DNA of 64,000 bases from Coriolopsis trogii. Taxonomy: Eukaryota; Basidiomycota; Agaricomycetes; Polyporales; Polyporaceae. A model generated the notes under the pieces. That model was not told where the DNA came from. It did not search any database and saw nothing but the letters and a program-made list of their open reading frames with translations. This document shows positions 10,463 through 22,926 of this stretch, piece by piece. Location: positions 806,001-870,000 of the forward strand of contig JAHYIO010000028.1 of assembly GCA_020543525.1 (NCBI GenBank), read 5' to 3'. Within the stretch, counting starts at the first letter, position 1. Every line of letters starts with the position of its first letter. Position numbers and translations under genes: made by a program.

Positions 10463-12612
10463 ATGGACGACCAGTTCACAGAATGGCACTCTGTCCGCCC
10501 TTGGCATCCCACCCTCTCCCTCTCTGTACGCGAAATCACCTCCGTCTCTGTCACCTTCATCTTATCCTCTCCGTACTCTGCGAACGATCCCGCGAACCAA
10601 GATCTCGCCTCCCTCGCGCTCACCTCATCCGACGATGACGATCAGAGCCGCGATAGTGCCAGCACGACCGACACCACTCAAAGCCAGGTCGTCTCAGACA
10701 TTCTCGCCAAAGGCCTGTCCGTAAAGGTCAATGGCACTCCATGGCAGAGGGTCTTCCTCAAGATGGACGATGTTCTCGATGAAGCTATCATAATCCTATA
10801 TGGTTTGATGCCCGCGAGGCAGTACGATGTGGAGCTAGGAATTCTGCCAGGAGAGGCGAGTGTACGAGGTCAGATCACGACTGGTGCGTGTCTCTCTGGT
10901 CTTGTATGTACGCGCGGCCTTGAGGGGACAATATGGCATGGGATCCACTTCGTGCCCATCAAGCTCAAATCTCCTCGGTATGTGCAGTTTTCTCGGAGGC
11001 TCAGTAAGGTTATGTCTAAGAGCATGCAAGTCATTGACACCCGAATATATGTGCTCGCAGCATTTGTCATCCCATGCCAGACTGTCCCCAGCCGCGACAT
11101 CTTCTTTCTTAATCCTCATGCCGACCCTTGTCAGATACCGAAGTCCGGGCAGACACAGCCCATCATGACAACGTCCCTGATGAAGCCATCGCAAGCTCCC
11201 CTGAATCCTCCACTATCCCTCTCGCGTCCTCTTCCTCACAGAACAGCGGGGGCACCCACACGCCTAACGGGCTTCCGTCCCCAAATACTTTCACGCTGGA
11301 AGACCGCCGCGTACAGCTCAACCACACCCTTAGCCTCCTCGCCGCAGAGCACTCCTCATTGACCACCACCCTCAAGTCCGCCCGGCGTGAGTCTCAGAAA
11401 GCGGATGCCGCACTCCGCTCCGAGATCGATACGCTCAAGCGTGCCTCAGAGCGCCAGGCAGCGGGCGAGAACCGAGCACGCAAGAAGGTGCTCGCGCTGC
11501 AAGAGGCCGTGAAGCAGACATTGGCGGCGGCGCGGGACATCGAGGCTATGGTGGCAGACATTGAGGCAGCGCTGCCTGCGCTCGAGCAGCGCAAGGCGGC
11601 AGTCGAGAAGGAGTGGGCGAAAGTCAAGGGACAGGCGGAGAAGACACGCGCGCGAAGACTCGAGGCGGAGCAGCGAGAGAAGGCACGAGTGGAGGCAATG
11701 CAGACCGAGCTGGGGGGGCTGGCGAACAGGCTCGACAGACTGAACGGGAAGCGAGAGAAGCTCGAGGGTGGGGGCGGGGTCATTGCAGATCTTGAAGAGA
11801 GGCTACGGAAGCTTCAGGAGGAGCGCGAACGCGTAGAGAACGATCCGTACGGGTACGAGGGCGACGCAGCAACGGCAGTGGACGACGACGAGGGCTCGAA
11901 AGCGAGCGAAGATCGTATCAAGGACGACAGCTCGCCCGAGGGTGACCACAAGCCCCTCCATGCTTCGTCCAATCATGTACCCCACAATAACCACCCTCAT
12001 CCGAATTTCCACCCACCTCAACACGTCCACCCCCGCAAACGGCATTCGCATCCTCACATGCCTCACCAGCACCACCATCCTCGGCCGTCTTTTCCTCCCG
12101 CCCGCGTACATCAAGAGCCTGTGCACCGTCCCGCTGCATCCCGCGCCTCGTTCCCTCTCGGGGCTGGCGCGAATCACTCCGTTCCCGTCCCAGTCCCCGG
12201 CGTGATCCACCTTCAGCCCCAACATCATCCGCACCCACACAAGAACGCGCATCATCACAACCACGGACACCACCACAATCACCACAACGGCCCCCACACA
12301 CATCCCCGTGGTCCCTTCCGTCAACAGCAGCAGCAGACTTCATCCAGCTCGTCCTCTGTCTCCGCCACCCCTATCGGCTCTACAGCCTCCGCCGCTGCAT
12401 CTGGGAACACGACGCTTTCCAGTAGAGCGCCCCCGTTCGAGCCCGGGCGTGGGGGAGGCCGGAGCCGCGCACCGTCGCAGTCGCACACACAGCAGGCGAC
12501 TGTAGCGGCAAAGTCGGAGCTGAATCCGGGGTCGACGCCGTTCGCACCGCGTTCGACGGTACCGGTCGTGTCTGTGATTGGGAGCGGGGCGCCTGGAAGG
12601 ACCGGCTCATGA
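10463..12612 (+). CDS. Coiled-coil protein with His-rich C-terminal region, function unknown
   Basis: The start (MDDQFTEWHSVRPWHP) begins a compact domain of about 140 residues; its segments VSVTFILSSPY, LSVKVNGTPWQRVFLKMDD and EAIIILYGLMPARQYDVELGI suggest a beta-sandwich, possibly fibronectin type III-like. After a 251-nt intron (10884-11134) the frame continues through a Ser/Pro linker into a long coiled coil (about 11300-11870) full of Glu, Lys, Arg, Ala and Leu heptads. A His/Pro-rich tract follows (about 11955-12310; for example HHHNHGHHHNHHNGPH), then poly-Gln, poly-Ser and Gly/Ala/Pro-rich sequence to the TGA at 12610-12612. I do not recognise an established family. The histidine tract could bind metal or drive condensation, but that is inference. 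Confidence 0.75.
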
Positions 12613-12925
12613 TGTCTCTCTGTCTCTGAGGTTGGAGGAGCATCCCTGATGTGAATGTAGTGGGATCTTGGGGGGTCGACGTATATGCATACTCACATAG
12701 AATGGCAACCTACGCGTTTGCGTGCTTCATTCGCCTGTGCATCTGTACTTGTGCTTGTTCATCTGTATACATCGCAATCTAACTTAACTTCGCTCATCGG
12801 TGGCAAGTGTGATAGCCAATAGTTGATGATACATCGCATCATTCACGTCCAAGACGACTGACACGGGCACATACGTCTCAACAGTAGAACAGAGAAGATA
12901 CATGACGGAGGTCGGGATGCAGGAA
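12613..12925. other. Convergent intergenic region
   Basis: This is 313 bp between the stop codons of the coiled-coil gene and ENP2. It is AT-richer than the flanking exons and no gene is visible; it probably holds both transcript ends. Confidence 0.55.
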
Positions 12926-15631
12926 CTACATTTTTCTGAATGTGTTCTTGCTCCCGCTCCGCATACCCTGCCGTCGTTTTGTCCGCCCTTTCCTCTCCGC
13001 CTCGGTCATAGCCATATCGGGATCCTCCCCGCCCTTCTCCATGCCCGCCCCAAACACCTCCACGCCCTTTCGCTTCGGGAGGCCCCCTTTGCCCTTCTGT
13101 GCCTTCCCGCTGCCTTCGTGATCGTCGTAGTCGTCCTGCGACGCACTCGTCCTGGGCACGAAAGTCATCTCTATTCCACCGTCAGCGGAATGCCTGACGG
13201 ATGCATCGCGCGCCGACGACGGTCCTTTGGCCTTTGAGCTCGACGCATACTGTGAGCGACGTTGCCCGAACGTCGCGTTCTTGTCCATGACGCGGCCACC
13301 AGCCCGTGCTTCTTGCGCTTGGAGGGGCACGAGTCGGACTTTGGGCTCTCTCCGAGGTGCCTGCCGTTCGCGTGGAGGTTTACGCGTCGCGTACGCCGCT
13401 TCACGGGCGCGGATACCATCTTGCCACAATTCTATGGAAGCAATTTGGTTTGAGATACAAGTCTTCAATGCAAGAGAGAAGAGAGGAGAGATCACTTACT
13501 GCCAGCATCATCACTGTCTTCGCTCTCACTGTTGCTCTCACCCTCCTCGCTTTCGTCGCTCTCGCTGAGCGGATCCGAGGACGACTTGTCGCTTTCCTCC
13601 TCTTCCTCCTCCACAGCAGTCTTCGTCCTGCTCCGCCCGGTCTCGCGAGTCTGCCGCTGCGCGACGGCAGAAGGGTTGAGCAGCGCAAACTCTCTGCTCG
13701 TCTCGTCCACCTCGAACTCCGGATCCTCGAACACGGCAGCGAACCGCGGATCGTGCAGCAGGCTCGGCTTCTCCGGAGCAGCAGGCTCTGGCACCACCTC
13801 TGCGTCGACATCCATTGCGTCTTCTCCCTTCTCTTCGCCCTGTTGGCTCCCCTCGTCTCCTGCGGCTGCCTGAGCCTTGGCCCGCTTCGCAGCCTTGCGC
13901 TCCTCGCGCTTTCGCGCCCGCTCCTCCTCTTTCTTGACCTTCTCTGCGAGCCCCTTGTTGACCTTGACACCCGCGCCGTCCTTGCGGGAGCGTATGCGCG
14001 TCTCTGCAAGCTTCTCCATCTTCTCCTGCACCACGCGCTCGCGGTGCTCTGCGTACGCGTATGGGTTCGCAATGAGCCGCGCCGTATCGTACAGCTGCAG
14101 AGAGACAAAGTAGCCATGCATGTACGGCTTGAGCGCAGGGGTGCCAATGAGGTGGTCCAGACCCAGTCTGTGCAGGAAAGGCAGGACGCATATAGTCAGT
14201 AAACCGAGTGGACAGTTGCCACTAAATGTTTATGCCACATACTTTGTGAGCTCTGTCCGGTCGATGAACTTGTAGTCCTGGTAAGCCGTCCGTGCTGTCT
14301 GGTCCTCCATTTCTTCTGTGAGGTTTTCGAGGAAACTGCACCATTTCGGCGCAGGGCCGAGCTGTGGAACGAAGTACGTCGTCATCTTGATGCCCTCGTT
14401 CGCGAGCAGCATAAGACCTGTCCCGGGAATGTGGTGGACGTCGTTGATGTCGTTGGCCGGGGTGATAGAAGTAAAGTTGCTTTCCGGCTGTGCGCATATA
14501 GCCAGTAAGTTATGGGTGTGTATACCAGCTTATAGACAGGCACGTACTGTATTGCGGTTCCAAATCTTGATGACTTTTCGGTCTGCGCTGAGGACATACC
14601 CCTCTCCCGCCATCCGGCTTCCGCCTTCAATCCAGGAAACTTTCTTCACGGGGAGACCATACCCCTGGTCCTTGAGCGCAAGATGCCTCGCGGACCGAAT
14701 GTCATACAATAAAGTATGCCCCGTCGACGTCCCGATAGCGTATGAAAGACCGTCTGGCCTCGACGCAATCGCGGTAACTGAAAGGGGCGCGGGACGCGAG
14801 CCATCGTCAATGCCAGGGAGTGCGACAGGCATGTTCGTCGGCATGAGCCTGTCTCGTGGTAGACGCAATATCCCCACCCTCGAGCGCGAACGGGGGTCCC
14901 AGAACTCCACCGTCCCGTTGCCCTCTACGCCAAATGCGAACAGTTGGTGTGCGGGGTTGATATCTATGGTGTTCACCCCGGGAATGTCCTCATCTCCCTC
15001 TCCCTGCAGGACAAGGGGATTGAGGAAGCGGCCCTGGTCGAGGTTGAGGCGGTATATTTCCGGGCCAGAGGCAGCGAAGAGGGCGTCGCAGGAGGGAAAA
15101 TGGTAGGCTAGTGCACGGCCAAAGCGGGGGATGCGCGTGCGGTAGTGAAAGCCGCCTTGCGTGTGCAGCTCGACTGATCGATCGTTTTGAAGGTGTATTG
15201 ACTTTGTCCAATCATCCGAGAGCATCTAATATATACGCTTGTGAATCCGAGAGCTCTCGAACGCAGGGAGTGAAGCTTTCGGGAGAGGAGGACTCACTCA
15301 CAACAAAGTCCACATTTTCCGCATCCGTATGCCGCTCAAACTTGAGCGAGAGTTGGTCGAGGTCCCACACGCGGATTTGTGGTTTGTATGTACCAGTAGC
15401 AATAGCATGGTGGCCATCTCTGGTGGTCTTAACCTTGTTGCTCGCCTCCGGGAAGTCAAAATGCTGAATGAGTTCAATCGTACCCTCTACATGCTCCCGG
15501 ACAGCTCTCTTCCCCTTCCCCTTCACTTCTCGCTTTCTTGTAAGCCAGTCTGGAAGAGCAGACGAGGATCCAGATGCCTCCCCGTTGACAGTATAGACTT
15601 TGACAGCGCTAGGGTCGGGCAGAGCACCCAT
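12926..15631 (-). CDS. ENP2: Enp2/NOL10-family nucleolar WD40 protein (18S rRNA processing)
   Basis: Enp2 is a 90S pre-ribosome component needed for small-subunit rRNA maturation. The start at 15631 gives MGALPDPSAVKVYTVNG and the conserved RDGHHAIATGTYKPQIRVWD, followed by beta-propeller segments FHYRTRIPRFGRALAYHFPS, NTIDINPAHQLFAFGVEGNG, SVTAIASRPDGLSYAIGTS and YVLSADRKVIKIW. After the propeller come ANEGIKMTTYFVPQLGPAPK and the family signature PYMHGYFVSLQLYDTARLIA with NPYAYAEHRE. The C-terminal third is highly charged (Lys/Arg/Glu coils, Asp/Ser acidic runs) and ends in a basic tail rich in SGSKNTFRKM-like sequence, as in nucleolar proteins. About four short introns interrupt the gene. 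The assignment is firm. Confidence 0.95.
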
Positions 15632-16026
15632 CGTAAGAGGTCTTGCTAACTTCTCCGTTGACGGTAAAGCAATTGACGTGAGACAGAACCAGTAGCGATG
15701 TGATAGGGAGGATATGCAGGACAGAGCAAGAGGATCAACACCCAGCTAAGTAGTAGTGTAACAGTACTGCAAGAGAACTCACTCCGAGCGCTACGCCAAA
15801 TTTTGGGTAGATGATGCACGTGACCAACAAGCAGCGCACTTCCTCAATCTGCGAATTCTACCCATCTCGTCTCTGCCTGCATCTACTTGCTGATCTCGGC
15901 TCTAGAACACACCTTAGTCTCATTCCGCTCGCCAGAGGGGACGCCGGCCAAAGTCAGGAAGCGTTCATTGTATCTCTTGCATAAATGCACCATTCAAACA
16001 ACAAGTCCTGAGTCCGCCCCCCTGTC
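15632..16026. other. Upstream region of ENP2 / downstream of membrane-protein gene
   Basis: This is 395 bp between the ENP2 start and the stop codon of the next minus-strand gene. It holds the ENP2 promoter. No gene or clear motif was recognised. Confidence 0.5.
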
Positions 16027-17288
16027 TCATCCCCAAATGGCTTCTGCATCCACTTCCCGTGCTGGACGCTCTCCTCTGGGCACACCGTTCGGTTGTTGGT
16101 CCTCATCTGGCGGGAGTGCGATAGGACCCGTCCTCCCACGATGACGCCCACGGAGCCATACCCATATGGTAGACGCAACGAGGGCGGTGGGATGGAGTAC
16201 TGTGAATGCCACGACAGTGAACTATTCCCCAGTCAGTACTCGACCTAAGTAACACAATGCAGAGGTATTTAACACTCACGAAGACAGGATATGGCTTGGG
16301 CTTCAGACTCCAGATACTCGCGCATATCCAGGTTGCCGCGACACACCACACGATATCGCGACGTAGAGCAATCACGAGGAGGCCTTTGGTTATAGTAAGT
16401 ATCTTTGTTACTGTGTTTGTGACGATGAAGACGCGTACCGATGAAATTCACCGAGAATATAACGGCGAAACCTATCCATTGTCCACGATCGTAGTGTTGT
16501 GGTTCGCCTGGAGACCACGTCTGTCCCAGCGTAACGCTAATGCAGGTCCCTTTTCTCAGCAAGTCTGCGATAACACCGATGAACTTGAAGAACGTACAAA
16601 AGGCTGTAAGGGAACAGCACCTCAAACGGAAGTAAGAAGAACGCCCGTAAAGGCGCGTGGATGAATGCGATGTCCAACGGACTACGCATACCTCGAGGTG
16701 AGTAAGCGTATGACATTATATAGCAATGCACGAACCGGCTTCCCGTGGGGGTATGATATATGAGGAGGACGACGTTGGCGTACAGGAGCAAAACTAGGAG
16801 CACTCCCAGGCATATCGATGTCAAGAGGAAAGCTTGAAGTATCTATACTTGGACCGGTCAGCTAAGTTGAGTGAGGAACATCCTGGTTGCCTACCCATGC
16901 TACTGCCGCCAAGGCCATGACCCAATTGGAGAGCATCAGTGGCCAGCCACAGGCCTTAATTAGGGCGCGTTTGGTGTCGGGGTTACGAGCGAAGACGAGC
17001 AAGATACAATATCCAACTTGTAAGATAAGTATCCCAACAACGTAGATGGCAATCATGTGAGGTTGAGGAGATATCGCAGAAGGATACAGTTTAGCGATGG
17101 TCCCTGTACTGTGCTTCAACATTGTAGGTCAAGATGCGGGTGAACTGTGACATACCAAGGTTGGGATCCATCACGAAAGCGCAGACCATCAGGGCTGTTA
17201 TGTTCACCAGCAAGGACAGAGGCGTCAAGACTTGAAGCCTAGTGTCCTGAGTCATCCTTGCAATTCGCAGGAGAAACGCGATAAACAT
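16027..17288 (-). CDS. Multi-pass membrane protein, function unknown (possibly DUF1774-like)
   Basis: Spliced minus-strand exons give a chain of hydrophobic segments separated by short charged loops. They include LTPLSLLVNITALMVCAFVM, MIAIYVVGILILQVGYCILL, WPLMLSNWVMALAAVAWV, LGVLLVLLLYANVVLLIYH, FFLLPFEVLFPYSLLYVL, WIGFAVIFSVNFIGT, DIVWCVAATWICASIWSL and TALVASTIWVWL, so about eight membrane spans. The last exon (from an acceptor near 16216) runs to a TGA at 16027-16029 and is polar. The start is either 17288 or the in-frame Met at 17255. The pattern resembles fungal membrane proteins of the DUF1774 type, but this is from memory of general appearance. No catalytic motif is seen. Confidence 0.65.
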
Positions 17289-20200
17289 ACCTAATTAGTG
17301 CCAGATACTCCCTCACAGCGGGATGGGAGGTGTCGATTGGCAAATCCTCCATCATTGGGAAGGTCCGTGGGTTGCTACGCTATGCAGAGCGTAATCCAGG
17401 TGGCGGGGCGTGGAGGTCGTCGTGGTCCTGCACAGAGGCGTTGGAGGCCATTGAGACCAATTCGCGACGCGAAGAGTCGCCGTGGGGGGTCAGCGTGCAT
17501 GATGTCATTGCTCGCGTTCGGTCATACCCTAGCTTAGGGTCCAAACTTGAACACTTGCTATTTTGAGTCCCCGCCGAACTTGACCTCCAACCATCACCTT
17601 CCAAGTTCGGCGTGCTGTTCTCTCTGGGCACCGCGTTCTGGAAACCGGTTTGATGCACCCTATGCATGCGCTACGTTGCAATAGCATTGGCAGAAGAGAG
17701 ACATCCTGGCGATAATCCAACTTCCCCAGTCACCAATCCCAGTACGTACTGATCTTTCTCACCGTTTACGGCAGACGCATCCTTTTTGTCATGTCAGCCC
17801 GCCCTCGGACACGCAAGATGGCGGCCGCCGAGTGACTCCATGCATGGGAGTACAGTTTGGGACCGCATGAAAGTTGTGCTCAGACCCTGGCTGACTCACT
17901 CCCAAATGGAGCCTCCAATCCATTATTCGGCGGCCTCGCTATGCTCAGGGTCTTCATCAATGAAGTAGTTCTCGTTTTCGTGAAGTTTTCAAGTTTCGGG
18001 ATGATGTTTTAGCTGATAGGCCATCTGGAATGCATCAGCAAACCCACGCCTCGTCTTTGCTACTGATCGCTCGCGGCACACGAACTCTAATCTCCAACCT
18101 TCCGCCCCCTGCTCTCCGGTCTCAGAACTTGCGCTCATAGGGTGGTCCGGCTCTCACCGCCACGCGCGTTAAAGTTAGCGAAAGCCTATTTGACGTCAAG
18201 ATTCCTCTCGTCACATTCTCAATCACTCATGAATATGAGTGTGCTTCGCGGGACCATGACAAGTAAGAGAACCCCACCGGCCCCCTGTTCCTCTTTTTGG
18301 GAGCGGGTGCATAGCGGACACAGAGCGGCGAACCCGCGGCGAAGTCCCTTGTTCCGACGCCTGCCCGGCTTCGAACCGACATGGTCTGAGTCCGGACTCA
18401 GCGCGGCTATCTACATTCGATGCTTTGGGGTGAACAGCTAGTCGTTTCCACGCCACGAGTAGGTGAGTTACGTCCTCGGCTCGTTCTGTACGCCGTCGCT
18501 CATAACTGCGGGCTGATAGCGCGAACATAGGGTTTCTGCGCGAATCACGTTCTTCTAGCTTGGAATGTGCAACCGCGCTATCAAGAGTCACTCCCGTTTT
18601 GGTCGAATATTCGCAGCCGATCAACCCCCCAGGCCCTGTAACTCTATACCAACCGCCGATGACAGTCCTCCGGTGCAAGGAGCCTGCGTTAGGCTCTGAC
18701 CATACAGGTAATACCACTCGTGTCTGTTCGACGCATGTCAACTGCCTTTCACGACAATCGTGAACCGCCACATGTCTCCCTGCCGTCAGACTAATGCCGG
18801 CCCACATGTCAAACTTTCACTTTCCCACCGCCATAGAGGGGCTCTGTCATGAGCATTACTATGTGGGTTCGAGTCGCATTCTTATCCTGCCGAAGGCGTT
18901 TTACAGAGACGTTTACAGAATTCTATTACGCACATTCAGGGAGGTCCGCCGACCTTCACGCTGGAACACAAGGCAGGTGGCGGTAGAACTATGCTCCGTG
19001 TGGTTCGCCAGAAGGCTCGAGTTCCACACGATCTGTCAGGGATTATTCCTATCGCCATTGGTTCGGGCGGCCACTTACACCCTCATCTTATTTGTGAGTC
19101 TCTTTGGCACCTACCTACCTTACTCGGCACGCAACACTGAACAATCTGCCAAGATGACCTTGATCTGTGATACCCTGCATCGATGCCAGGTTTGTCACTC
19201 TGGCGCACGTTCTCAAGCTTTAATCTCGGTCTGCATATGCCAAAATGATGTACTGCAATTGCAACTCAGTATGCACCGAGCCTCAGTCTGCAATCTTCAT
19301 TGCAGTGGCCGTTCACCCGTCGAGCGTTCTGCATAATCCCTTGGCTTCTCCCGAGGGCTTTTGCATCTCATTCCCCATTCTCACCTGCCGTTCCCCGCGC
19401 CTATGATTACATGTAATTTCCCCACACGTCGGCGCCGATAGACTTCGCGACTTATCTCCCGAATCTCGCAGTCTATCTTGCAGGGTCCATGGCCCGCCTC
19501 GGGACCTTCAGATCGGCGCTTTCCCCCCCTCAACACCCCGATTCCACGAAGAGAGGGTGCATGCACCTGCCCTCTCGTGCGTGCCTCCTTTGTCAAAACA
19601 CAAGTTCTGGGCCGAACGAGGAACGATGCCTATATCCGCCATCGTCATTTGCCTGACAACCCCAATTCATAATGAACATCCGAGCGATGCTATCTATACT
19701 CCATCCACGCACATTCTCTCCGCATGTCGGCGCCGACTCCCATTACGCGATAATGTCTCGAACATTACATCTCGTCTCACCGTGTGTAGAAGGCGTATTG
19801 CCTTCCGGAGCGGGCCTCCGAATATCAGAAGGACGATGCCATTTGCAAGATTCAGCAACGAATCTCCCAATCGCACATGTAAAGCACAGAGCCCCAACGG
19901 CGTTGGTCACGGAGCGGGCGGCCTCCAGCTTCCCTCCGTTAGTCAACCATTTCCGAGCCTCTTCGACGTTGACTGAAGCAGGCCTCCGTCTTCCTTCCGC
20001 TCCCACGTCCGCCTACGGTGAGAAGTCCGCAATGCGCAATGGAACACACGCCATCCTAGGCTGACCCCCACGTACGGATCCGAGCGGGACGTCTGTGAAG
20101 AGCGCAGCGTTCTCGTGTACGACGGTCTCTCGCGACGGCGGCCCTGACAGCGATTCAGTGACACGGCGCGGCGGCGTTGCAGGCTTGCCGACTTGCGGGC

Positions 20201-21240
20201 TTGTCGGTGGGCAGCCAAATGGCGCCTGGCCTTGTCAATGGAGCCTCGACGATGGGTGTCAAACTGGAACCTCGACGTACGTACCGCATATACGTAACGC
20301 CATGCGATCTTCCGACACCCCCCACACCTTGTTCACTCGCTCGTTCTCAGCGCACTCAATATGTGGCGTCGTCCTGTGAGCCGCGAACCCGCCAGGCATG
20401 CGCGAGTCTCCTCAGTTGCGTAGGTCTCATTCCAAATCCGCGAATGAGACGAGTTTGCACCCTTCGAAGGTGGGGTGCTGTCAGGCCTCTCTTCGCCGCG
20501 TGCGCGCGAGGGGCTAGGCACATGTATGCACCGTCGCGTACGTGCGCTTTCCTGGATTCAGTGCATGGCTTGTGGTGGCGGCCGACAATGTGGCCTGTCC
20601 GCTTCCGTAGTTCGCTACTGGCTCATGTAGGCGGACGTCGGACACTGAATATTATGGTGTAAATTTAAGGTTACTTTGGAGCCCGAAACCATTGGACGTA
20701 CATAGTAGGTACCCCGCCCAGGCTTTGTGCTTCAAGCCACTCTTCCTCCCTTGGTTCTCAGAACTATGCTGATATCCGGCAAACTCACGTGAGTCCAGTC
20801 CGATCCCCTTCGGTCTCATGGTCGAGTCGGACGCAGACACACACTGATCACTCCAACAACATTGACGGAGGTAAGGGTGCAGATACGCAGATCAACGGAC
20901 AGAACACGCGATGCGCGATCTAATTTCCGCCCGTCATAACTGACCACACGCGTCGAAGAAACGATAACCGAGACATTTGCCAGTGCTTCACGCTGTTGGA
21001 AACACGCACCGAACAGAACAGATCTTTGCGCCATGCACGTTGGGACGCCGGGAATCACTAAATTAATATAAAGGAAAACAGTTCCCGCCAACCACTTTTT
21101 GCTCAAAAGGATACAAGTGAAACCAGCTGCCCGACTATACCCTGATCCTTCCCTATGCGCCTCAGACGAACGGATCCGCCCCACACCGGGGGTCACGCGT
21201 CTCGGCGGTCGGCACATAACGTTACGAGGCCGAAAGACAT
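17289..21240. other. Gene-poor tract of about 4 kb
   Basis: There is no supported gene. Open frames up to 194 codons (for example 18223-18807 on the minus strand) are Arg/Pro/Ser-rich, lack domains and overlap others on both strands, as expected of chance frames in GC-rich DNA. A perfect 16-nt palindrome, CTGAGTCCGGACTCAG, lies at 18386-18401. The end near 21240 should include the SURF4 3' UTR and the start near 17289 the promoter of the membrane-protein gene. Decayed transposon sequence is possible, but I found no terminal repeats or transposase/reverse-transcriptase motifs. Confidence 0.5.
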
Positions 21241-22506
21241 CTAATATGTCTTCTTCTTCTCGTCCACCGACAGACCACCTAGAGCGAACGTTGAGAAGTC
21301 GCGGACGACTGAGATGAGACGCGGACTTACCGGGGCCCATGTTGACGAGGAGGATGAGGCCACCGACAATCGCTGTCATGATGACGTATGGTCAGTCCAA
21401 TGAGGAGTGGGTAAAAAAAGTCAAACGAACACAGCGTTTGGAAGAAGTCGTATCTGCAGCAACTGTCAGTAATCGAACAGATGCGATGTAAAAGAGAATA
21501 TACGAACTTCAAGAAGTCGCGCTGAGGGTGTGCAGAGTGAATACTCCAGAAGTTGTTGATGAAGACGTTGAATACGCTGAGCATCACAACCAGGAACCCT
21601 GCCGACCATTTTGCCTTAAAGCCGACGGCAACCATGATGCACGCCGCAAGGCCAATGATCGAGACGAAAAGCCGCGCAATGCTCCACTGTCCACGGAGGA
21701 TGAAGCCGATGAACAGGAAGATGAGGAGGACACGTCCAGCGAGCAAGAAGCTAGAAAGCCACAAGGTCACGTGAAATTCATGCGCCTGAACGCAGCCCAA
21801 CTCACTATTTCTTGCGGTCGTTCTCTGACAAGGTGGGGAGACCAGCGAATAGCTTCTTGCGCGTGTACATGGAGTCACTGAACACCATGAGTAGGCCACC
21901 AATCACACTCAGGTTGCGGAGGAAGAAGTTGAGGTCGAAGATGAGGCCATAACCGAACGCTTGGATGACGACGACACCGAGGAGTCCGCCAACAGCATAT
22001 TCGGTGTATTTCTTCGTAATGACTGCTCCTGAACCAACGAGCATAGTCTACAAGTCATCAGGACACAAACGCCAACGGCTGCAGTTGCTAAGAGAGCGAT
22101 ATACGCACAATCACATTGATTATGAGGAAAATGTGGGACAGGCCCCATGGGAAATGACGATGTCTATATAAAACAGGGATGTAGCTTAGCATACATGATG
22201 CCACGTCTTCACTCACCTCTGGAGATACCAGAGTTGGTCACCCCACTGCGTGACAATACGAATCGAATCCTCCAGGAACGTCCCGACAATCAAGAACCTG
22301 CCAATGGCGGGAAGGTGGGGCTTGAGAGGCTGCGAGTAAATGTCGACATAGTCCTCGACGGTGGATGCGAATGCACGGAGCTTCTCCAAGGGATCATCTG
22401 GGTTTGCGGCTCTGTAGCCTGCGGACGGTCGTGAGTTTGCGAAGCCGTGGGGGTCGGGACTGTAGCCTCCAGAGGCTGGGCGGGCGATGTTGATGCGGGC
22501 AGACAT
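21241..22506 (-). CDS. ERV29: Erv29/SURF4-family ER cargo receptor
   Basis: Integral membrane receptor that loads soluble secretory cargo into COPII vesicles. The start at 22506 gives MSARINIARPASGG, then HLPAIGRFLIVGTFLEDSIR and TQWGDQLWYL, conserved in the SURF4 N-terminus. Further membrane segments include LGVVVIQAFGYGLIFD, RNLSVIGGLLMVFSDSM, LLAGRVLLIFLFIGFI, SIIGLAACIMVAVGFKAKWS and VVMLSVFNVFINNFWS, then HPQRDFLK, YDFFQTL and GGLILLVNMGPG. The last coding exon reads GLSVDEKKKTY, ending in the dilysine signal KKTY that retrieves the protein to the ER through COPI. The family match is strong over the whole length. It shares a 420-bp upstream region with the MutY gene. Confidence 0.95.
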
Positions 22507-22926
22507 GGCGAGCGAAGAGAAAGAGAGAAAGAGGTTGGGTTGGGTGGGTTGAGAGAGAAAGTGGAGGACGCGCCGAACGACTTGAGTGCGACGTGGCGTA
22601 CTCCCGTGGGAAAGTGGATGTGTGCTCTTGCCCTGCCTTTCCCATCACCACATCATCTCATCGTCCACATGAAACCTCTCCTCGTCCACCGCGCCGATAA
22701 TTTTCTGCCTCGCAACACAGCCTCGACGCCTTGCTGATCTATACAACACTCACCTGTGCATTTATCTGCATTTTGTGAGGGCATTCGAGGCTCAGCGCCG
22801 TGGAAGCACGTGCTTCAACTACGGGCGCCTGTCACGACGCGTCCACGTATCGGGCGCCTGCGACGCGACGCGGTTTGCTTCCGCTCAGCGTCCACCTGCC
22901 TCCCACACCACCCTAGGTCGCCGCAC
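22507..22926. promoter_or_regulatory. Shared divergent promoter region, SURF4 / MutY
   Basis: A 420-bp interval separates start codons at 22506 (-) and 22927 (+). A purine-rich block at 22510-22560 becomes a CT-rich leader when read on the SURF4 strand, a common feature of fungal 5' leaders. No other gene is present. Confidence 0.55.

Noticed and set aside
13306..14202. 298-codon plus-strand frame
   Set aside because: It is antisense to the acidic and basic C-terminal exons of ENP2. The Leu/Arg/Ser composition is what repetitive charged codons give on the other strand.
18800..18900. Possible tRNA (TGTGGGTTCGAGTCGCATT resembles a T-arm)
   Set aside because: The T-stem does not pair properly and I find no matching D-arm, anticodon arm or acceptor stem at the right distances.
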